A DNA stretch of 64,000 nt from Cyathus striatus. Lineage: Eukaryota > Basidiomycota > Agaricomycetes > Agaricales > Nidulariaceae. Both the position numbers and the translations under genes were made by a program. A model generated the notes under the pieces. That model saw nothing but the letters and a program-made list of their open reading frames with translations, did not search any database and was not told the DNA's origin. Of this stretch, positions 59,127 through 64,000 are shown in pieces. Numbering within the stretch: the first letter of the stretch is position 1; the number at the start of each line of letters is the position of its first letter. The stretch covers positions 2,108,001 through 2,172,000 of the forward strand of contig JAOVFP010000016.1 in the NCBI GenBank assembly GCA_025738555.1, written 5' to 3'.

Positions 59127-61235
59127 TTACAGCTCATCTAACAATCCCAGTACCGTTTTGGCGTCAGTAGTTGAAAACAGGTTAAATTTGTTTTCCATCA
59201 TTTTTCTGAATCGCGTCGATGACAACTCTTTCCAGCTTTGATCTAGTCTTGGATCCATGAAAGTAGTTGGAATCTTTTCCAAAGCTTCATTTATGTTCGG
59301 CCGTTTGGTAGGATCAAGCATCCAACAATCTTGCATAAGAGACCACATTTTCTCCGTCAGTCCACGAGAAAAAACCGATTCGGGGGCGCGCGATTTAAGG
59401 TCAGGACGTGACGGCTTCTCGCCATTCATGATTCTCACAATGACAGTATAATCCCGGGAAATTTCATAGAATGGAATGTTTCCTGTCAAGACCTATTACA
59501 AACCACATGCATATCAATATAAAAATGTATTGTCCTGATAAATATTGAACACCTAACCTCGTAGCATACGCAACCAAACGCGTAAACATCACTTTCCTTA
59601 GTCAGAATGACATGATCAGCTGCATGATCAAAAAGCTCTGGAGCTTGCCAGCGGGTTGTACCTCCGGTAGTCACAGTGCTTTGCAGTGATGACCATTTTA
59701 ATACTTCAGAATCTGTCATGGAAGATAAACCAAAATCACCCAGGCATGGCCTTCCAGATGAAGTAACCAGGATGTTCGCCTGGAGGCATTGCAGCCAATA
59801 AGCGACATAAATAAGCCAACAGTGCAAAGAGATGACTCACTCCTTTGAGGTCCCCATGTACAATGTTGATGTTTTCATCATGTAGGTAGGAAATTCCACG
59901 AGCAATTTCTTTCAGAAGGTAAAGACGGTTGGCATCAGGAAACTTCTTTAAGTAATCCTTGATGTTGCCATTATCCATCCAAGGAGAGACAAGACATATG
60001 CGACCAAGCTCGTCGCCGAGATAATGTACGCCATAAAATGGAAGAAGGTTGGGATGCGATAATTGACTCCACAGAATAGCTTCTTTTCTGTATGCCTTTT
60101 AATATAAACACATTAATAAATAGCATGAGAAATGCTAGTTGATTACTACACACATTCAGCAGTTTGCTCATATCAGAATCACGACATGCCTTCAGAACCT
60201 TTAGACATATATTAGAACCACGAAGGTCCCCCTTCCATACTTCACCGAAGTGACCTTCCGCCATTGCATAGCCACTGCGTTTTATATCGTGCAGAGTAAA
60301 ACATATAGGGTAAAGGTTCGACCTCTTGGATAGGCGTAGAAGAGCACGCGTGAGGCTTCCCCGGTTTGAGTCTCGTTTATAATCCAGAAGCTAAACTTGT
60401 GGCTTCAATAGCTAGTAAATCATTGAAGAAATAATTACCTACTATTTGAAGTGCATCCAAAATAATTTGTGCTTTCTCGTCTCGAAAACGCAACAGGACT
60501 TTATACTTTAACTTATCCTGAAATACACCAGCAAAAGCATCAATGAGCAGCTCCTTTTCCGCTTTGTGGGAATATATATGGTCATTCTTTGAAACTGGAG
60601 GCATATCGTAGCTCACCATCTGATGCTTCAGTCCTCTCTGTCACTTCCATGGCGCCTCTAGGCCCAACAATTGATTTAAGTGCTGAGCTTCTGCTTGTTA
60701 TCAGAATATTTCCTGAATTTCCAGGAGGAAGGAACCTCCAAACCCCTTCTGGGGATTTACCGGCATTGTCAAAGATAATAAGCCAATTACTCTTGCCACG
60801 AGAGATGTCCCATAACACTGTAGTAATGGGAAAGTGGCCATTATATGGGTTAATAGCCTTGAGGCTTTCCAATATTGTTTCTTCAGATGTTGCATCGATC
60901 CAATATACAGAAGAGAAGCTGTCATAAGTCATAAATTGCATAGCAATGACACAAGGACGATACGCACTGATTAGCCATTCGTTCTTTGAATCTCAAGCAT
61001 ATCTGAGTCTTTCCAGCTCCCTCCGACCCATATAAGAGGAAAAGTTTTCTTTTTGGAAAATCCTTGCTAGATCCGTTGGGTTCAAAGTATTTATGAAGTC
61101 TCCGAAGGTATACTTCTTGTCCTACGAAGTCCGGAATTAATCTGGGGGCGTAGGCACGGAGGGGACGGAGGGGAAGGACGGAACGATGCGTAGCGATGGA
61201 CCGAGTACAAAGTTATCAGCATCCGCGAAAGCCAT
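59127..61235 (-). pseudogene. P-loop NTPase-TKL kinase fusion, array copy 5, frameshift near start
   Basis: Divergent copy. The leader from 61235 (MAFADADNFVLGPSLRIVPS) runs into a stop at about 61137, while the following text (LIPDFVGQEVYLRRLHKYFE) is in another frame, so one or two bases were lost or gained in exon 1 unless an unseen intron exists. The rest reads well: Walker A GSEGAGKT, a 49-nt GTGCGT...GACAG intron, WLIIFDNAGKS, GNILITSRS, AEGHFGEVWKG, HGDLKG, GDFGLSS, QAPELF and an in-frame last exon ending STTDAKTVLGLLDEL. The C-terminus groups with copy 2. It could be translated from a downstream ATG without the leader. Confidence 0.72.
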
Positions 61236-61507
61236 GATGCATGACAAGAGATCAACACAATTATGGTATTTAGCAGTGAGTACTTGAGGATAAGAGTAAT
61301 TGATTGCGGGGCAATAGTTCTGCGGGCACAAGAAGTTCAGAACCCACGCGTGTACAAAGTAGTAAACAAGGATACATAGGGATACATACTTTCATTCAAA
61401 GTGGTAAAATCCGAACCGCCGATCCTGTGACAATTCTTACATAGCATTCGAAATATTGACAGGGATGATAGATCCTCTCTTTCTCCGCGTCTTGCTCGTT
61501 GTCCACC
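61236..61507. promoter_or_regulatory. Shortened divergent spacer of unit 5
   Basis: Only about 270 bp separate copy 5 from its PEX13 start, against 700-1000 bp in other units. The unidentified minus-strand block is missing here. Confidence 0.4.
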
Positions 61508-63103
61508 ATGGTCTCCCCCCCAGAACCCTGGGAGTGTAACGGTGCAGTAGGGTCCTCATCCTCATCTTTCCCATAAACAGTAGCATCAGCACTCCCATAC
61601 ACACCATTTCCAGTAACACAGCAAGCAAGCTTATCAAGGACCGCTTCGTCACAGCAGTCGCAGATACCTACCGTCCACGAGCACTTAGTAGGTTTTACCT
61701 CAGCCACCACCACAGCCATAAATTCTCGTTACACTTCCTACGGAATCTCACCCTACTCAGGATTAGGAACAGCCTTCTACGGAGGGATGGTGTTGTGCTG
61801 ATGCGGTTTTGACTCTTGAGTAAGTTTTCGCTAGGAATGAGCTTAGCTTGATCTTATGAAAGACTAACGCACGCAAACTAATAGCCCACCTGTGGAAACA
61901 TCACCGAAGACCTGCACTACGAGTACATAGTAATGCAACGACAGACACGTAGACCACAACGCAGGCATCCTCTACGCACTCATGGAATACCGCGGCGGAG
62001 GCGACCTCTCCACCATCTTCAAGCCAGCTACGAAACTTAATCGACCTATACTGGAAGACACAACATGGCTTTCTTTATACAGACTCTGTTGGTGTTGCAG
62101 CATTATTCTCATCCTTGGCATGGAAGAGCTGCCAGCTGTGGTGGGGGACGATGCGGCGGGTCATACTGTGGATATGGCTCCACTTAAGGGGGATGCGGCA
62201 GGATGGGGTCCTACGGCGGCCTCTGTTCTACGGTGGGATGGGAATGGGAATGATGCCCAATATGACCTTGGACGCCAATGACCAGCTCATCTCCATCATA
62301 ACGCACACCCTCGAATCAACAACACAACACACCTTTGACCTTCTACATTCCGTAGTGCGTAGTGCAGACTTTGCCAAGCGCCTCCGAGGGTTACGACAGA
62401 ATGGGGTCCCGCGGCGGTCTCGGTTCATACGGTGGGATAAGAATGGGAATGACGCTAAGCATACCCTTGGACACCAACCGCCAGCCCATCCCGACCCTAA
62501 CGCAAACCCTCGAATCAGCAACACAACACACATTCACACTCAATAGTGCAGTCCTTCTCAGGCATCACGCAGATGCTCGAGTCAACATCCATGACCACGC
62601 ACCCGCCCTTCGACATCGTCCCACAGCATGAATGCTCCCTTTGCTTCCTATGGTACACACCCTACTCACGATTAGGAGCGATACGCGAACAGCTACGGTG
62701 GACCAGGGACATACGGTGGATACGGCTCCACGTCGAATCTTACTATTTCGCCGCAACACACTGCACCCAACAAGCGATCTCACAGTCAACGTCTCAGCTT
62801 TCTTCCTTCCATTCTTTCTCCCCTCGCTGTTACCACTCTGCCCCGATTCCGTGCGTTCCATAGGAAGAAGATGAAAGAGCTCATCCCTGAACGTCTAAAA
62901 GATGTTGACACCACCCTAAGACAAGCCTTCGAATAAGCCTGAAAGGCTATGTAGCTACTGCTGCTGGCAAGGTTGTGTACCAAGCGCTGCGTTCTTCCTA
63001 TCACAGGGGCCCAGCTTCCCAAACCTGCCTACCGTTTTCCAATCTGCAGCTCCGAGACTCTGTGAGTTTGTGTATGCTCTTTTGGGAATCGGAAATAAAA
63101 GGT
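61508..63103 (+). pseudogene. PEX13: PEX13/Nek kinase chimeric pseudogene, unit 5, with internal duplication
   Basis: PEX13-like start MVSPPEPWECNGAV at 61508, Ser-rich text, then ILVTLPTESHPTQD-type frame-shifted sequence. The Nek fragment (61900-62145) has MEYRGGGDLSTIF and EDTTWLSLYRLC. The PEX13 core is present twice in tandem: MMPNMTLDANDQ/THTLESTTQHTFDLLHSVV (62235-62370) and MTLSIPLDTNRQ/TQTLESATQHTFT (62440-62545), a duplication of about 180 bp not seen elsewhere. A further YGGYGSTSN block follows and the end near 63090 carries AATAAA. Confidence 0.7.
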
Positions 63104-63909
63104 TATCCCGTAAGTACACCTTCCCAAGTCATTAACATCGATTATCGGCTTACAGTAGTTCCCATATCGATATAGTTTTTAATTTCGCTTCAATCTACCC
63201 TCGCTGCATGCAATGTACAGCATCGGATTGGATCCTATTGGATCATTGGCCGTTATGAACGATGGCACCGACGTCGGACGAGCCCGAGGCAAATGAGCAA
63301 CGAGTATTTGAAGATGCCAGTGTTACCGTGCGTTTAATTTACCACCTGTTTATTCTAAATTTATTCCGTTTTGTGTTGGTTTTGGACAACCTTGGGCATC
63401 CACATCCAAGACAATTTTGCGGGACGTGTAGCATAGGTCGGACGGTGTTCTTGCTGTGTTCCAACTTGTAAGCATTGATTTGTATGTACATACCTTGAAG
63501 TAAGTAATGATATTACTGCAATGTACCTATGTCACCTCCTAAGGAATAGGTCATATGTTCTACATACACGATTCAAGGGTATTGAGTGATCGTTTATCAC
63601 CCTTGCTAAGGCGCTGAAACATTGAAAAAAGGTCGTAAAACCCATCTTCTCCCTACACGTCAGCCTTGCGTCGGTCCTGTCGTTTATGGTGTGAGATTTA
63701 ACATTGTAAATCGTGGTTCCTCCTTTATAAATACGGATACCTTCGATGGTGCCACTTTCGAGTTAGCCAGAACAACGATGGAACGTGGACTTGCTATAAA
63801 TAATAGAGTGAATGAGGAAGCTCGTTCATACACATCTTTAAGTTGTGGGCATGCATATATTTTCCGGGAGTTCGAGGGTTACAATTATACAAACTACTGC
63901 AGCCATTAC
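63104..63909 (+). other. Unit 5 distal spacer with PVVYGVRFN block
   Basis: 63645-63810 encodes CVGPVVYGVRFNIVNRGSSF and ATFELARTTMERG, with a frameshift relative to 38085-38213. The earlier part matches 37870-38040 of unit 2. No intact gene. Confidence 0.45.
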
Positions 63910-64000
63910 AACTCTTCCCAGCTTTGATCTGGTCTTGGATCTGTGGAATTAGTTCGAATCCTTTCTAAAACTTGATTTATGTTCGGTCGTTCGGTAGGAT
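63910..64000 (-). pseudogene. P-loop NTPase-TKL kinase fusion, array copy 6, 3' end only, truncated
   Basis: The last bases of the window match the final exon of the other copies (PTERPNINQVLERIRTNSTD- and RPDQSWEEL-type text). The normal C-terminal 35 codons and stop are missing: ACAACTCT, which occurs both just outside the gene and within it, occurs only once here, as if the intervening ~105 bp were deleted between these short repeats. The rest of the gene lies beyond the window, so its overall state is unknown. Confidence 0.65.

Noticed and set aside
1..64000. tRNA, rRNA, riboswitch or replication-origin signals
   Set aside because: I found no cloverleaf-type sequence, rRNA core or other RNA gene by eye. 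A tRNAscan/Infernal run would be decisive.

Overview
This window looks like nuclear DNA of a basidiomycete fungus, most likely an Agaricomycete. The evidence is: very short introns (48-75 nt) in genes that read cleanly once spliced; a chromodomain-bearing Ty3/gypsy element; BED-type hAT and DDE (IS630/Tc1/mariner) transposases of the kind common in mushroom genomes; kinases of the tyrosine-kinase-like (TKL) type expanded in that group; and a fungal-style PEX13 N-terminus. I could not assign a species. All calls were made by eye, without database searches.

Left third (1-19.93 kb): a graveyard of transposable elements. It holds remnants of one gypsy element (gag 1-447, protease 2776-3333), two LTRs of one family in opposite orientation (1113-1700 with a perfect target-site duplication; 3345-3953), a 164-bp duplication and a ~20-bp minisatellite. 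A long gypsy chromovirus on the minus strand (about 3954-16170) is riddled with stops. It carries, antisense and between pol and its 3' terminus, a decayed gene for a Cys-cluster plus coiled-coil protein. Two copies of a CG-rich 1.07-kb element have inserted into it. To the right lie a second gypsy fragment with an unrecognised ORF, a 1.1-kb dispersed repeat and the 3' end of a hAT element.

Right two thirds (19.93-64 kb): a tandem array of a 5-6 kb unit, expanded by transposon insertions to 13-15 kb in two places. Each unit has a minus-strand gene whose protein joins a Ser-rich leader, a short STAND/NB-ARC-like P-loop NTPase segment and a C-terminal TKL-like kinase with HGD in place of HRD. 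There are five full-length copies (20146-22472, 33020-35104, 38281-40761, 44070-46316, 59127-61235) and a sixth cut by the window edge. Copy 1 splices by eye into an intact 656-residue protein with seven exons; copies 2 and 3 also look open; copies 4 and 5 carry frameshifts. Between the genes, on the plus strand, every unit carries the same chimeric pseudogene: a PEX13 N-terminus, a NIMA/Nek-like kinase fragment, then the PEX13 Gly-Tyr-rich and core region.

Insertions in the array: a non-autonomous hAT-type element (25251-29527, 8-bp duplication) containing an apparently intact mariner-type transposon (25382-28461) with an 805-codon transposase; a 4.3-kb BED-hAT (47684-51988) next to a 1.7-kb non-autonomous element (about 51998-53722), both inside the Nek fragment of unit 4; a 1.1-kb dispersed repeat (55324-56470); and a 1668-bp LTR element with only a gag ORF (56594-58261). 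Unit 4 next to these insertions has lost CG dinucleotides that its sister units retain, which suggests cytosine methylation has spread from the transposons.

The array is the most interesting part. Fungal P-loop NTPases of this kind are usually immune or incompatibility receptors ending in repeats; here the output end is a kinase. The copies vary in their N-terminal leader and in integrity, as expected of a birth-and-death receptor cluster. That role is an inference.
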